64,000 bases of DNA from Mucilaginibacter sp. OK098 (GTDB lineage: Bacteria; Bacteroidota; Bacteroidia; Sphingobacteriales; Sphingobacteriaceae): NCBI RefSeq assembly GCF_900142915.1, contig NZ_FRCM01000013.1, positions 1 through 64,000 on the forward strand, in the 5' to 3' direction. Below the pieces are notes generated by a model, which did no database searches, had not been told where the DNA came from, and saw only the letters and a program-made list of their open reading frames with translations. Shown piece after piece: positions 42,417-52,632 of the stretch (position 1 is the stretch's first letter; each line of letters starts with the position of its first letter). A program made the translations under genes and the position numbers.

Positions 42417-43997
42417 ATGAAAACATATATTCATAAATATTGCGCTGTGCTATTTATAGCACTGTCATTATCGGCATGTACCAAGGTAGATGTTAAGGTA
42501 GAGAATGAATTAACCCCCGCAAATTTCCCAACTACGCCGCAGCAATATGTTCTGGCATCAGGCGCAGCTTATGCGCAGTTAAGGGGCAGCTTCGCGGGTT
42601 CGTACTGGCAAATGCAAAGTTTAAGTACCGATGAGGCTATTATGCCTGCAAGAGCTGGGGGCTGGCGCGATGGGGGCAGGTATCAACAATTACACTATCA
42701 CAACTGGACAGCAGATTTGCCCGAAGTACAGGACGTATGGACCTGGGGTTTTGGTACCATAAGTACCTGTAACCGCATCATTGCCACTTTTGCAACCGCC
42801 CAGGATAATGCCGCTAAAGTTACCACCATTGCCGAGCTGCGTGCCACCAGGGCGTTTATGCTTTACCTGATGATGGACCTGTATGGTAATATTCCGGTTG
42901 TTACCACATTTGGTTCGGCCGATAAACCGGCCACTATGGCCCGTAAGGATGTTTTTGCCTTTATAGAAAAAGAGCTGATAACCGTTGCCCCTAATTTAAG
43001 CACAACGGTTGATGCCAGCACTTATGGCCGGCCTACGCAGTATACAGCTTGTGCTATACTCGCCAAAATGTACCTGAATGCCCAGGTTTATACCGGTCAG
43101 GATCGTTATAATGATGCCGTTGCTATGTGCGATAAGATCATCCAATCGGGAAAATACGCATTGGCCGATGACTTTATTAAAATGTTTTATCCGGATAACG
43201 GACCGCAAATGAAGGAGTTTATCTTCGCTATTCCTTACGATCATGCCCAGGCTACCGGCGAAACCTTTACCTGGCTTTCGCTTCACCCGGCCCTGAAGGC
43301 AAAATATGGATTGGCATACCGCCTAAGTAACCCTTTAAGCACACTGCCATCGTACTATGCTTTTTTTAATGATCCAACCGATGTAAGGAACACTACCTGG
43401 TTAATTGGCAAGCAATATGATTTTGCAGGCAACCCTATTATTATAGCAACAACCAATAAAGGGCTTGATGCATCATACAGTGGCCCTGATCCAACGGCCC
43501 CTGTTAACTACCAACTGGAGTTTACGCCAGATCTGACCTTGGTTGATGTGCCTACTTTTGAGGTTGGCGGTGATGAGCTTGGCAAAGCAAAAGGCATCCG
43601 CAATAATAAATACTACCCGGATGTTACCGCTACAGACCGTAACCAGAGTAATGATGTACCTGTGTTTAGATATGCCGACATATTGCTGATGAAAGCCGAA
43701 GCTATTTTAAGGGGCGCCACACCAACCAATGGCGAAACTGCACTATCATTAGTAAACCAGCTGCGTACTAAACGCAACGCTGCAACATGGACAAGTGTTA
43801 CATTAGATAACCTGTTGCAGGAGCGTGCCCGCGAACTGAGCTACGAAGCCTGGAGAAGGAATGATCTGATCCGCTTTGGGAAGTTTGAAGACAAGTGGGG
43901 TTACAAAACAGATGCAGATATAAATAAACGTTTGTTCCCGGTACCTTCAGCCGAAATTATTCTTAACTCGAAGCTTACGCAGAATGCGGGTTACTGA
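42417..43997 (+). CDS. SusD/RagB-family nutrient-binding lipoprotein
   Basis: A 526-residue lipoprotein with lipobox LSAC (Cys21) and TPR-rich SusD architecture: a helical N-terminus, TMARKDVFAFIEKEL, YADILLMKAEAILRG and a RARELSYEAWRRNDLIRFGKF block, all classic RagB/SusD motifs. It is surface-exposed and works as the lid of the SusC channel. It lies 26 bp after SusC and is closed by a strong terminator. Confidence 0.95.
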   Translation: MKTYIHKYCAVLFIALSLSACTKVDVKVENELTPANFPTTPQQYVLASGAAYAQLRGSFAGSYWQMQSLSTDEAIMPARAGGWRDGGRYQQLHYHNWTADLPEVQDVWTWGFGTISTCNRIIATFATAQDNAAKVTTIAELRATRAFMLYLMMDLYGNIPVVTTFGSADKPATMARKDVFAFIEKELITVAPNLSTTVDASTYGRPTQYTACAILAKMYLNAQVYTGQDRYNDAVAMCDKIIQSGKYALADDFIKMFYPDNGPQMKEFIFAIPYDHAQATGETFTWLSLHPALKAKYGLAYRLSNPLSTLPSYYAFFNDPTDVRNTTWLIGKQYDFAGNPIIIATTNKGLDASYSGPDPTAPVNYQLEFTPDLTLVDVPTFEVGGDELGKAKGIRNNKYYPDVTATDRNQSNDVPVFRYADILLMKAEAILRGATPTNGETALSLVNQLRTKRNAATWTSVTLDNLLQERARELSYEAWRRNDLIRFGKFEDKWGYKTDADINKRLFPVPSAEIILNSKLTQNAGY

Positions 43998-44048
43998 TCC
44001 GTATAAAAAGTTTGAATTAGAGTCCTTAATTGGGGGTTGTAATTAACT

Positions 44049-44090
44049 AAGAGCCTTACACAAAATAAAAGTGTAAGGCTCTTTTTATTT
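44049..44090 (+). terminator. Rho-independent terminator of the Sus operon
   Basis: A 13-bp perfect stem (AAGAGCCTTACAC and its complement) with a 9-nt loop and a T-run (44082-44090), 51 bp after the SusD stop. Confidence 0.85.
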
Positions 44091-44148
44091 GACTGGTTGT
44101 TGGCTCCGGCAAGTTTTTGGGCATAAAAACACTACCATGGATTACAGC

Positions 44149-45003
44149 TTACTTGCGGTTAAGCAGCCTGAATTTTAAAGGGGACAACCCGTATGCCTTG
44201 CTAAAAGAGCGAATAAAATAAGAGTAATCCGTATATCCCAATTCGTGAGCGATTTGTTTTACATCTGCATCGCTATGATATAGCAAGCGCTTAGCTTCAC
44301 TGAATATTTCTTGTTGAATCCAATAACTTACCGTTGAACCTGTAACTTTTTTTATAGCCTCATTTAAATAACCTGGTGAAACATTAAGCTTTGAGGCATA
44401 TGCCGACGGGTTTTTGATAGTATGGCTATGTGCTGTAAGTAGACTTTTAAATTGACGGGCAAGTTCCGCAGATCGGGTATGTTTATTTTCTATAGTTTCT
44501 ACGGAATTATAGGTACTGGCTGCCATCGCCAAAAATGATTGGACAAGGGTATGGATAATTGGTAAGTAATATTTATCATCCTGTCGTTCAATAAATTCAT
44601 TACGCAAAAGGTTGAGCAGGTTTGAATACTGCTTTAATTCGTAATCCGTTAGACTACAGGGAGCCTGCAAATTTAGCCGGCGCTCAAAAGCATCCCTGAG
44701 ATCCGGTGGAATTAATGAAGTGTCCACTGCCAGGAACCATCCTTCAGGGCGATCAGTTTTTATCCGGTAATGAACTTGTGATGGTAATATATAGTAAAGC
44801 TGACCAGCGGTAAGGGCGATGTCCTGAAAGTCGACCTTTAATGTTCCTGAGCCGTTTGTAAGCAGGAAAAAAATATAATGATCGTCCCGGTGAGCACCAG
44901 CGTTTTTCGTTTCATGCTGCTCATCGCCGGGCCTAAAAGCTTTGATCTGCAGACCTGTACTTGTCTTATTTTGCAACTGATCTACCGGGATGCTTTTCAT
45001 CAA
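44149..45003 (-). CDS. AraC-family transcriptional regulator
   Basis: A 284-residue protein with an N-terminal cupin-like sensor domain (about 25-130, TLKVDFQDIALTAGQLYYI) and a C-terminal double helix-turn-helix (about 190-282, ASKLNVSPGYLNEAIKK, IAHELGYTDYSYFIRSFSK, GLSPLKFR). It lies 13 bp downstream of the amidohydrolase gene on the same strand, so it is probably co-transcribed and controls it. Confidence 0.9.
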   Translation of the reverse strand: MMKSIPVDQLQNKTSTGLQIKAFRPGDEQHETKNAGAHRDDHYIFFLLTNGSGTLKVDFQDIALTAGQLYYILPSQVHYRIKTDRPEGWFLAVDTSLIPPDLRDAFERRLNLQAPCSLTDYELKQYSNLLNLLRNEFIERQDDKYYLPIIHTLVQSFLAMAASTYNSVETIENKHTRSAELARQFKSLLTAHSHTIKNPSAYASKLNVSPGYLNEAIKKVTGSTVSYWIQQEIFSEAKRLLYHSDADVKQIAHELGYTDYSYFIRSFSKAYGLSPLKFRLLNRK

Positions 45004-45016
45004 TACAAAAATACCT

Positions 45017-46003
45017 TTATATCTTCAAATTCAGCAGTTTGTCTGCATTACCATGAGCAATCTGTGCTACTTGATCATCAGGAAGCTCAATCGCATTTAA
45101 AAATTCAATGCCTATTTCGTTTGTACTGAACGGATAATCAACAGAAAACATAATATTATCAATGCCAAAAGTATCTAAAGCAATTTTCAAGGGTGGCTGC
45201 GTAAAAAAACCGCTGGTGGTAATATGAACCTGGTCATGAAACGTATCGGTAAGCGTACGCTGGTTGGCACCTCCGTTTCCGGGTTTAAAGGCTTTTTCCG
45301 ACCTTGCCATCATCATCGGTAGCATTTCTCCCATATGGCCAATTATTAGTTTTAGTTTGGGATACCTATCGAAAATCCCTGAAAAAAGCAGGCGTAAAAC
45401 ATGCAGAGCGGTTTCCGAGTGCCATCCCCAGCCGTAACAGGCCAACGCTTCTGCCATACCCGAATAATTCGGTAGTCCGCTATAGTAAATATCGGCTATT
45501 CCTTTTGGCGGCAGGCCAGGATGGAGATAAATAGGCACATCCAGCTTTTCAGCACGTTCAAATATCGGTGCAAATTCAGGTTGATCTAAAAACTTATCCT
45601 TCGTCAGGCCCCTGATCATTGCACCACGAAAATGGTATTCCTTTACTGCGCGTTCCAATTCGTCGGCCGCTGCAACGGGAGCTGTCATCGGCAGATGGGC
45701 AAAAGCAGTAAACCGGTTCCCGAATCCTGCAATCCTCTCTGCAATCAGGTCGTTATATTGCATAGCAAAAGCAGGACCTTCCTTAGGGTTCAACAAATTA
45801 GCGCCTGAACTGTCCACGGAAAGTACCTGCATCGAAATGCCATTAGCATCCATTGATTTTAAACGCTCTCCGGTAATATCGGCCAACTTTGGAGCTATCA
45901 ATTGCATAGCCGCTGATTGACCAAAACCACCCAAAGCTTCTTTGGGTATTTTATCAGCCATTTCCGGGAAGGAGATATGTTCTTCAAGTGTAACTATTCG
46001 CAT
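45017..46003 (-). CDS. Amidohydrolase, gamma-resorcylate decarboxylase/ACMSD-like
   Basis: A 328-residue TIM-barrel amidohydrolase (family 2). The metal ligands are recognisable: TLEEH at the start, YLHPG, IIGHMGE, and SVDYPFS with the catalytic Asp. These motifs are typical of gamma-resorcylate decarboxylase, 2,3-dihydroxybenzoate decarboxylase and related non-oxidative decarboxylases of aromatic acids. Hydrolase activity is also possible in this family. The partner AraC gene suggests induction by a small aromatic compound. It is divergent from the permease gene at 46341. Confidence 0.82.
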   Translation of the reverse strand: MRIVTLEEHISFPEMADKIPKEALGGFGQSAAMQLIAPKLADITGERLKSMDANGISMQVLSVDSSGANLLNPKEGPAFAMQYNDLIAERIAGFGNRFTAFAHLPMTAPVAAADELERAVKEYHFRGAMIRGLTKDKFLDQPEFAPIFERAEKLDVPIYLHPGLPPKGIADIYYSGLPNYSGMAEALACYGWGWHSETALHVLRLLFSGIFDRYPKLKLIIGHMGEMLPMMMARSEKAFKPGNGGANQRTLTDTFHDQVHITTSGFFTQPPLKIALDTFGIDNIMFSVDYPFSTNEIGIEFLNAIELPDDQVAQIAHGNADKLLNLKI

Positions 46004-46340
46004 ATTAAAGTGCTAAATAAATGCCTGGTACGTACTCATGATAGTTCATAAATACACAATGCAAAGAAACATGCTCAACTTTTAAACCGCAATGCACCAT
46101 TAATGGTAGTTATAGGATTATTCATGGATTAATCATAATTCGGCTACAATTACAATCAATAATTAACAAATTGACTCGCCCGTTAAAACCGCACAGTCGT
46201 TGTAACGTTTTCGAACGATATTGTTCGCTAAATTCATCTAAAATATTAATTGTCAATTAGTTACATTGTTGGCATGAGTTTTAAATAGTATCATAGCATT
46301 AAGTTTATAAATTTAACTACTCATTCAAAAAAGCATAACC
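46004..46340. other. Divergent promoter region of the amidohydrolase and FtsX-like permease genes
   Basis: 337 bp, AT-rich and without a gene. A near-palindrome CGAACGATATTGTTCG (46212-46227) could be an operator. I see nothing else. Confidence 0.4.
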
Positions 46341-48713
46341 ATGTTAAGAACGTATTTTAAACTGGCTTACAGGAATATAATAAAGGATAAAGCCTATTCT
46401 ATTATCAACATAACAGGTTTAGCAATAGGGCTGGCATCAAGTATCCTGATCTTGCTTTGGGTGCAAAATGAATTGAGTTACGACAGGTTCCATAAAAATG
46501 CCGGCCAGATTTATCGTATAACCAGCGAATTTGGGGATTCAAAAAGTGGAGCAAACTCGGCAGGTATGCCCGCTGGATTGAAAGCGGAAATGCCGGTCAT
46601 TAAAAATACGGTGCGTTTAGGCCAAAGCCAAAGTGCTACTACCCTGTTTGAAATAAATAACAAAAAATTTCAAGAAGAAAGTGTGTTTTATGCAGACCCG
46701 AGTTTTATGGATGTGTTTTCCTTTCCCCTGGTGAAGGGTGATCGTACCACGGCATTAACAAGGGTGGATGGTGTTTTAATAACACAGGCAATGGCAACAA
46801 AATACTTCGGAAATGAGGATCCCATTGGCAAGATAATCCGAAAAGACAATAGTGAAAATGTGGTAGTAACCGGCGTTTTGGCCAATATTCCTGCTAACTC
46901 AGACCTGCAATTTGACTTCATTCTTCCAATGGCCTCCTTAGCCAGAACGAATAACGATTTGAAAAATAATGTATGGGACAACTTTAATTTTTTGGACTAT
47001 GTTCAATTAGATAAAAGTTTTGATCCTACTGCTTCCAATTTAATAAGTCTGGAAAAGCAAATTGACGTGATCTTTCACAAGCATAGTCCCGGAACTAAAG
47101 CCTTGTTTCAATTGCAGCCCTTAACCAAGATCCACCTGGCGCCCGGAAGACTGGGGGATTTTCCAGGGCATGGTAATGCGCAATATGTAAACATCTTTTT
47201 TTTCATCGCTATTCTTATACTTATAGTAGCATGTATTAATTTTATGAACCTGGCTACTGCACGTTCGGCCAGGAGGGCTAAGGAAATTGGCTTACGCAAA
47301 GTGGCAGGCGCTGTACGCGGGCAGTTGATCCTCCAGTTTTTAAGCGAGTCAGTATTTATTTCTTTTCTGTCCTTATTGCTTGCACTCGTGATCGTCCAGC
47401 TATTCCTGCCGGTATTTAATGAACTGGCGAACAGAAAACTCACCATCGATGTGTCGGATGCGAAGCTTTGGCTAAGCCTTTTTTGCATTGCCTTGTTAAC
47501 CGGGCTCATCTCCGGCAGTTACCCGGCCTTATTTCTTTCCGGCTTCAACCCGGTTAAAGTACTCAAGGGGAATGTAAAATCAATGGGCGGCAATTTATTG
47601 TTCCGCAATGCTTTGGTTGTAACTCAATTCATGGTATCCATCGTGTTGCTTGTGGGCACTGTGGTGATCTACAACCAGCTTAAATTCATCAGAGACCGGA
47701 ACCCCGGCTTTGAAAAGGCCAATCTCTTATATGTACCAATGGTAGGGGATATCTGGAACAAGCAACAGGCTCTTAAAAACGATTTAAGACAAAACCCGCT
47801 TACTAATGATTTTACCATTATTTCTAATCTACCCACAAACCTGGGAGACTGGACCCTTAACGTACATTGGGATGGCAAAGACCCCCGCTCGCAAATATCT
47901 ATCCCGGTAATGTCTGTCAATGAAGATTTTATCCATGCATTCAGGATAAAGCTATTGAATGGCCGAAGCTTTTCAAGCGCGTTTAAAACCGATTCGAATA
48001 ACTTTATAATTAATGAAAAGATGGCTGGAGTTATGGGTTTAAATGCTAATACAGCAGTAGGTAAAATATTAACGCTTTGGGGTAACAAAGGCACTATCGT
48101 TGGTGTTATGAAAGACTTTAATTTTAAACCGGTTCAGCAGGCCATTGAACCATTGGTTTTGCATTATAATACAAATGGTGGTTTTATAGTGGTAAGAACA
48201 TTACCCGGTAAAACCAACGCAACCATACAAGCTTTAGCAACAATAAGCAAGGAACTCAACCCTGCTTATCCCTTCAAGTTTGATTTCCTTGACCAGGACC
48301 TTGCTAACCTTTATAAAGGAGAACAACAAATGGGTAACATATTTAACCTGTTTGCCATTTTGGGTATTTTTATCTCCTGCCTGGGCCTATATGGCTTATC
48401 CGCCTTTATGGCCGAACAGCGCACCAAAGAAATTGGTGTACGTAAAGTATTAGGTGCATCCGTGTTAAACCTCGTCTATTTATTATCCTTCGGCATCACC
48501 AGGTTAATACTGATCGCTATAGTTATAGCCATACCACTTTCATGGTATGCTGTGAACAGTTGGTTAGCCGGTTTTGTCTATCATATTAATGTTAGCTGGT
48601 TGGTATTCTTCGTAGCAGCCCTGATGGCTATAAGTATCGCCTGGCTTACGGTTAGTTATGAATCTATAAAAGCAGCTATTGTGAATCCTATAAAGAGTTT
48701 GAGAACAGAATGA
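46341..48713 (+). CDS. FtsX/MacB-like ABC transporter permease
   Basis: A 790-residue protein of the Bacteroidota two-FtsX-domain type. The N-terminus is a membrane segment (YSIINITGLAIGLASSILILL), then a MacB periplasmic core (about 45-260) and two FtsX units of three to four membrane helices each (about 280-440 and 670-785). Typical signatures are ATARSARRAKEIGLRKVAGA, RTKEIGVRKVLGASV and the C-terminal VNPIKSLRTE. No ATPase gene is adjacent. Such orphan permeases are thought to export antimicrobial or signalling molecules or lipoproteins together with a shared ATPase. Confidence 0.85.
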   Translation: MLRTYFKLAYRNIIKDKAYSIINITGLAIGLASSILILLWVQNELSYDRFHKNAGQIYRITSEFGDSKSGANSAGMPAGLKAEMPVIKNTVRLGQSQSATTLFEINNKKFQEESVFYADPSFMDVFSFPLVKGDRTTALTRVDGVLITQAMATKYFGNEDPIGKIIRKDNSENVVVTGVLANIPANSDLQFDFILPMASLARTNNDLKNNVWDNFNFLDYVQLDKSFDPTASNLISLEKQIDVIFHKHSPGTKALFQLQPLTKIHLAPGRLGDFPGHGNAQYVNIFFFIAILILIVACINFMNLATARSARRAKEIGLRKVAGAVRGQLILQFLSESVFISFLSLLLALVIVQLFLPVFNELANRKLTIDVSDAKLWLSLFCIALLTGLISGSYPALFLSGFNPVKVLKGNVKSMGGNLLFRNALVVTQFMVSIVLLVGTVVIYNQLKFIRDRNPGFEKANLLYVPMVGDIWNKQQALKNDLRQNPLTNDFTIISNLPTNLGDWTLNVHWDGKDPRSQISIPVMSVNEDFIHAFRIKLLNGRSFSSAFKTDSNNFIINEKMAGVMGLNANTAVGKILTLWGNKGTIVGVMKDFNFKPVQQAIEPLVLHYNTNGGFIVVRTLPGKTNATIQALATISKELNPAYPFKFDFLDQDLANLYKGEQQMGNIFNLFAILGIFISCLGLYGLSAFMAEQRTKEIGVRKVLGASVLNLVYLLSFGITRLILIAIVIAIPLSWYAVNSWLAGFVYHINVSWLVFFVAALMAISIAWLTVSYESIKAAIVNPIKSLRTE

Positions 48714-48967
48714 TTTTAACCAATGAGAATATTTTCTAGCATCGGTTGAAAAAACTAAGTGGTTTGAATTATGACCAGTCTGAGGATCTTAAAAATCAAT
48801 GATCTAACCCTGCTTGTCAAGTAGGTTTTTTTTATTTGCCTCTCAAAATACAGCTTCCCTGTTATTTGTAGGGAATTAATGGCTAAGCTGAATGGCCTTG
48901 TAAAAATGCAGTTGTTGAATAAAACATTAAAAATATCGTTGGCCAAAATTTTTACCATAACTTAATA

Positions 48968-48975
48968 TATCTTTG
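48968..48975 (+). promoter_or_regulatory. -7 promoter element of efp
   Basis: TATCTTTG fits the Bacteroidota consensus TAnnTTTG and lies 26 bp before the efp start. No well-spaced -33 box is seen. Confidence 0.45.
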
Positions 48976-49001
48976 GAACCAAAATTTATAATCGTATTTT
49001 C

Positions 49002-49562
49002 ATGGCAAAGGCATCTGAAATTAAAGTAGGAAATATATTACGCTATAACGGCGAACTGGTAAGCGTTACAGAAGTTCTGCATCGTACACCAGGTAAAGGC
49101 GGAGCATTCTATTTAGATAAGTTTCGTAACATTAAAACCGGTAAAATTGTAGAGGCCCGTTTAGCCACAGACGAGCAGGTTGAAATTTGCCGTGTAGAAA
49201 CTAATGATTTCCAATATCTGTACGAAGAAGGTGATTACATGGTAATAATGGATAACACAACCTTTGATCAGTTTAATATTCCAAAATCATTATTCGGCCC
49301 GTCTGCAAAATTTCTAAAAGAAGGAATGAACGTAATAGTTTCATTTGAAAGTGAAGAACCTATTATGGCGCAGGCGCCTAACAGTGTAGAGCTGGAAATT
49401 ACTTATGCCGAACCTGCTGTTAAAGGCGATACTTCTTCGGGCGCGCTGAAATATGCAACAACAGAGAATGGCATAGAGATAAAAGTGCCGCTTTTTGTGA
49501 ACCAGGGTGATAAAGTAAAAGTAGATACACGTACCGGAGAATACCTTGAGCGTGTGAAGTAA
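49002..49562 (+). CDS. efp: Elongation factor P
   Basis: A 186-residue EF-P with all three beta-barrel domains: KOW-like N-terminal domain, the tip loop HRTPGKGGAFY with Lys32 at the modified position, the middle domain (YEEGDYMVIMDNTTFDQF), and the C-terminal OB domain (ATTENGIEIKVPLFVNQGDKVKVDTRTGEYLERVK). It helps ribosomes through polyproline stretches. No modification genes (epmA/epmB) are adjacent. It is a housekeeping gene lying between two FtsX-like permease genes. Confidence 0.97.
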   Translation: MAKASEIKVGNILRYNGELVSVTEVLHRTPGKGGAFYLDKFRNIKTGKIVEARLATDEQVEICRVETNDFQYLYEEGDYMVIMDNTTFDQFNIPKSLFGPSAKFLKEGMNVIVSFESEEPIMAQAPNSVELEITYAEPAVKGDTSSGALKYATTENGIEIKVPLFVNQGDKVKVDTRTGEYLERVK

Positions 49563-50058
49563 TTGATCATTAACCTATTCTGGTTGATCTGGTAATTTAA
49601 ACCACTATTGTTAGTTTAACAACTTTCAATAATAATGTTAGTTGATTTCTGATTGATAATTTACTCTTCGCGAATTTTCAATGAAATGGTTCAAATTCCA
49701 CCCAGCCGGTAAACGTTAGCAAGTACAGAGGTACTTGCTAACGTTTACTAACTTTTCTTATATGTAAAATGTCTTTCATGACATATTAGGCTTAAATTTA
49801 TATTTTCTAACTAATAGCCCCCGCCTGAAACAAATCTTGTTTTGCTGGGCAGCCTAACCCTTCATCCACCTTGCGATAACCCATCCTGAAAAAACTATAC
49901 GCTGCCATAAAATCGGACGCCTCCCGTTCGTTTTCGATACAGCTTCAAATGAAAAATTATTGTAAATAATTGATAATCAAAAAATTAACATTTGGCATTG
50001 AATTTATCGATTATTTTGTCAAATCTATTTTTAGGTCACTCACTTTAAGCCGATTCAA
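49563..50058. other. Intergenic region between efp and the FtsX-like permease, with a long hairpin
   Basis: 496 bp without a gene. It contains the 40-bp hairpin at 49709-49748 and otherwise AT-rich sequence that should hold the promoter of the permease gene. Nothing else is recognised. Confidence 0.4.
49709..49748. repeat. Perfect 18-bp inverted repeat with a 4-nt loop
   Basis: GTAAACGTTAGCAAGTAC, loop AGAG, then its exact complement. It lies 146 bp after efp, and no T-run follows directly on either strand, so a terminator is not the obvious reading. It could be a processing stem, a protein-binding site or a mobile-element end. Confidence 0.6.
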
Positions 50059-52494
50059 ATGTTCAAGAACTATTTCAAAACAGCTTGGCGCATTCTTTGG
50101 CGCAATAAGGTTTATACCTCAATTAACGTCCTCGGACTTTCATTAGGGATATGCGCTTGTGTGGTCATTTACCTGATCTCCAGTTATGAGCTAAGCTTTG
50201 ATACCTTCCATCCGGACAAGGACCGCATCTTCCGTGTAATGACCACCTCCCATTTTGCTGCTGGCGATCAGGATGTGATGAGTAAAGTGCCCTATTCTTC
50301 GGTGGCAGCTGCCCGCCGCGAGCTTCCTGGTGTGGAGGCAATTTCTGCAGTAAGTATGTATTATGCCAAAATAGGGGTGCCAAATGGCAATAAGCCAGTC
50401 AAAAAGTTCGACAGCTCAATCGATGGAGCGTACTATCCTGGCACTATTGTGGCAGAGCCGCAATATTTCAAGATCTTTAGTTATCACTGGCTTGCCGGAA
50501 GCCGGGAGACCGCTTTGAACCAACCCTACAAAGTGGTGCTTACCTTGAGCCGGGCACAAAAATATTTCGGGAATGTTGATCCGGGGAGCCTGCTTGGCCG
50601 GGAAATCGTCTATGACGATTCGCTTCGTGTACAGATCTCTGGAATTGTTGAAGACTGGAAGAAAAATACAGACTTCGCTTTTACCGATTTCATTTCTTAC
50701 AGTACCGTTCAAAACAGTTTCCTGAAAAAAGCTTTTGCAGACGACTGGAACCATATGTCTACCCAGGCTTTTGTTAAACTTGCTCCGGGTGCCAGCCAGG
50801 TCAAGATCAATGCCGGATTTGCCGCGATTGTTAAAGCCTATGCCCCGAAAAACCCGGATGTCAAACTCAACCTGTGGCTTGAACCTATTACCAGGGTGCA
50901 TTTTGATGCAAATGTAGTGGAAAACCCAATCCGTACCGCTGACCTTCCCATTGTATACGGGATGATCGGGACCGCCGTATTTATCCTGCTGTTGGCCCTG
51001 GTCAACTTTATTAACCTCGCTACCGCACAATCAATTCAGCGCACCCGGGAAATGGGGGTCAGGAAAATAATGGGCAGCAGCAAGACAGGTATCATGATGC
51101 AGTTCCTGATAGAAACTTTCCTGGTCACTTTTTTTGCCTTGATCATTGCCCTGCTTTTGGTTAATCCCGTGCTTTCCGCATTTAAGGCATTTATTCCACA
51201 GGGAGTTAGTTTCAGGCTGCTGGAAACCAATACTGTGCTTTTTATATCAGCAATAACGCTTGTCACTTGCTTATTTGCGGGCCTGTACCCTGCAAAAACA
51301 TTAGCAGCCCACGCGCCGGCCTTAAGCCTGAGGGGTACCGCAACTCCTGGTAGTGGGCATTGGTGGCTGAGAAAAGGATTGATTGTTTTCCAGTTCACCC
51401 TGTCATTGGTTTTTATCATCGGCAGCCTGGTTGTCCACCAGCAATTAAGCTATACGCGCGGCAAGGCGATGGGTTTCAATACCGATGCCATCGTCATCCT
51501 GCCAACCAGCCGCAAGGCACCCACAAAACAAATGAATGTACTTGCGCAGCAATTGAAACAAATCCCGGGTGTCAGCATGGTAGCTAGTGAGCAGTATACT
51601 CCTATGGACGGCAGAGATGGTAACATCGCGCTGAAATTGAACGGTGTAAACGGAACCGAAACCCGTATTCCTGAATTGTCGGGGGATGAACATTATTTGT
51701 CGCTATATGGCATGAAGCTGCTTGCCGGACGAAACCTTTTGCCGGCAGACAGCTTAAAGGAATATATCATTAATGAAACCTTTTTGCACTTGCTTGGGCT
51801 TCATGAACCACGGGAAGCCATCGGCAAAACGCTGCTTTATCAAAACAAGCCTTACCCTATTGTGGGCGTCGTTGCCGACTTTCATGAAAAGTCCTTCCAT
51901 GAAACTATCAAACCCGTTTGTATCGTGAATATTCCAAAGATGCAGCAGGACCTTGCCGTTAAGCTGGCAGTCAATGGCAAACAAGCCGCAGCGCTGAAGG
52001 TAACGCTGGCGCAGATTGAAAGATCATGGAAGGATATGTATCCTGGAGAAGTATTTGACTTTCGTTTTTTTGATGAGTCGATAACGCTTTTATATGAGAA
52101 AGATTACAGGACTGCCAAGCTGATTAATGCAGCAACATTCATCGTTATCTTTATTTCCTGCATTGGCTTATTTGGACTGACCATATTCACCACCAAAAGA
52201 AGAACGGCAGAGATCGGCATACGGAAAGTGCTTGGCGCAAGTGTAACTAATATTACCCTGATGCTCTCCAAAGATTTCGTTGTCTTGGTACTGGCGGCAT
52301 TGGTGGTGGCCGCGCCCGTCGCCCGGTATTTGATGGACCAGTGGCTGCGAAATTTTGTTTACCGTATTGCTATGAGCTGGTGGATGTTCGCGTTATCTGG
52401 CATCGTGGCGATTGTTATAGCCCTCTTGACCATAAGCTTTCAGTCGATCAAGGCAGCTATGATGAACCCTGTTAAAAGTTTGAGGAGTGAATGA
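50059..52494 (+). CDS. FtsX/MacB-like ABC transporter permease
   Basis: An 811-residue paralogue of the permease at 46341: the first membrane segment has VYTSINVLGLSLGICACVVIYLI, then a periplasmic MacB core (about 45-290) and two FtsX membrane domains (RTREMGVRKIMGSS, RRTAEIGIRKVLGASV), ending NPVKSLRSE. No ATPase lies beside it. It has higher GC than its paralogue and different codon use, so the pair is not a recent duplicate. Confidence 0.85.
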   Translation: MFKNYFKTAWRILWRNKVYTSINVLGLSLGICACVVIYLISSYELSFDTFHPDKDRIFRVMTTSHFAAGDQDVMSKVPYSSVAAARRELPGVEAISAVSMYYAKIGVPNGNKPVKKFDSSIDGAYYPGTIVAEPQYFKIFSYHWLAGSRETALNQPYKVVLTLSRAQKYFGNVDPGSLLGREIVYDDSLRVQISGIVEDWKKNTDFAFTDFISYSTVQNSFLKKAFADDWNHMSTQAFVKLAPGASQVKINAGFAAIVKAYAPKNPDVKLNLWLEPITRVHFDANVVENPIRTADLPIVYGMIGTAVFILLLALVNFINLATAQSIQRTREMGVRKIMGSSKTGIMMQFLIETFLVTFFALIIALLLVNPVLSAFKAFIPQGVSFRLLETNTVLFISAITLVTCLFAGLYPAKTLAAHAPALSLRGTATPGSGHWWLRKGLIVFQFTLSLVFIIGSLVVHQQLSYTRGKAMGFNTDAIVILPTSRKAPTKQMNVLAQQLKQIPGVSMVASEQYTPMDGRDGNIALKLNGVNGTETRIPELSGDEHYLSLYGMKLLAGRNLLPADSLKEYIINETFLHLLGLHEPREAIGKTLLYQNKPYPIVGVVADFHEKSFHETIKPVCIVNIPKMQQDLAVKLAVNGKQAAALKVTLAQIERSWKDMYPGEVFDFRFFDESITLLYEKDYRTAKLINAATFIVIFISCIGLFGLTIFTTKRRTAEIGIRKVLGASVTNITLMLSKDFVVLVLAALVVAAPVARYLMDQWLRNFVYRIAMSWWMFALSGIVAIVIALLTISFQSIKAAMMNPVKSLRSE

Positions 52495-52632
52495 AATTGA
52501 AAGACCTGGGCGAATTCTAATTTTCTATATAAATAATTAAGAAGTCGCTACAAAGGCCGTAAATGAACAGCATAGCGATGCCATTCAGTCGCATGTGTAC
52601 TATATAATTGATGTTAGCAGCAATGTTCTTGA

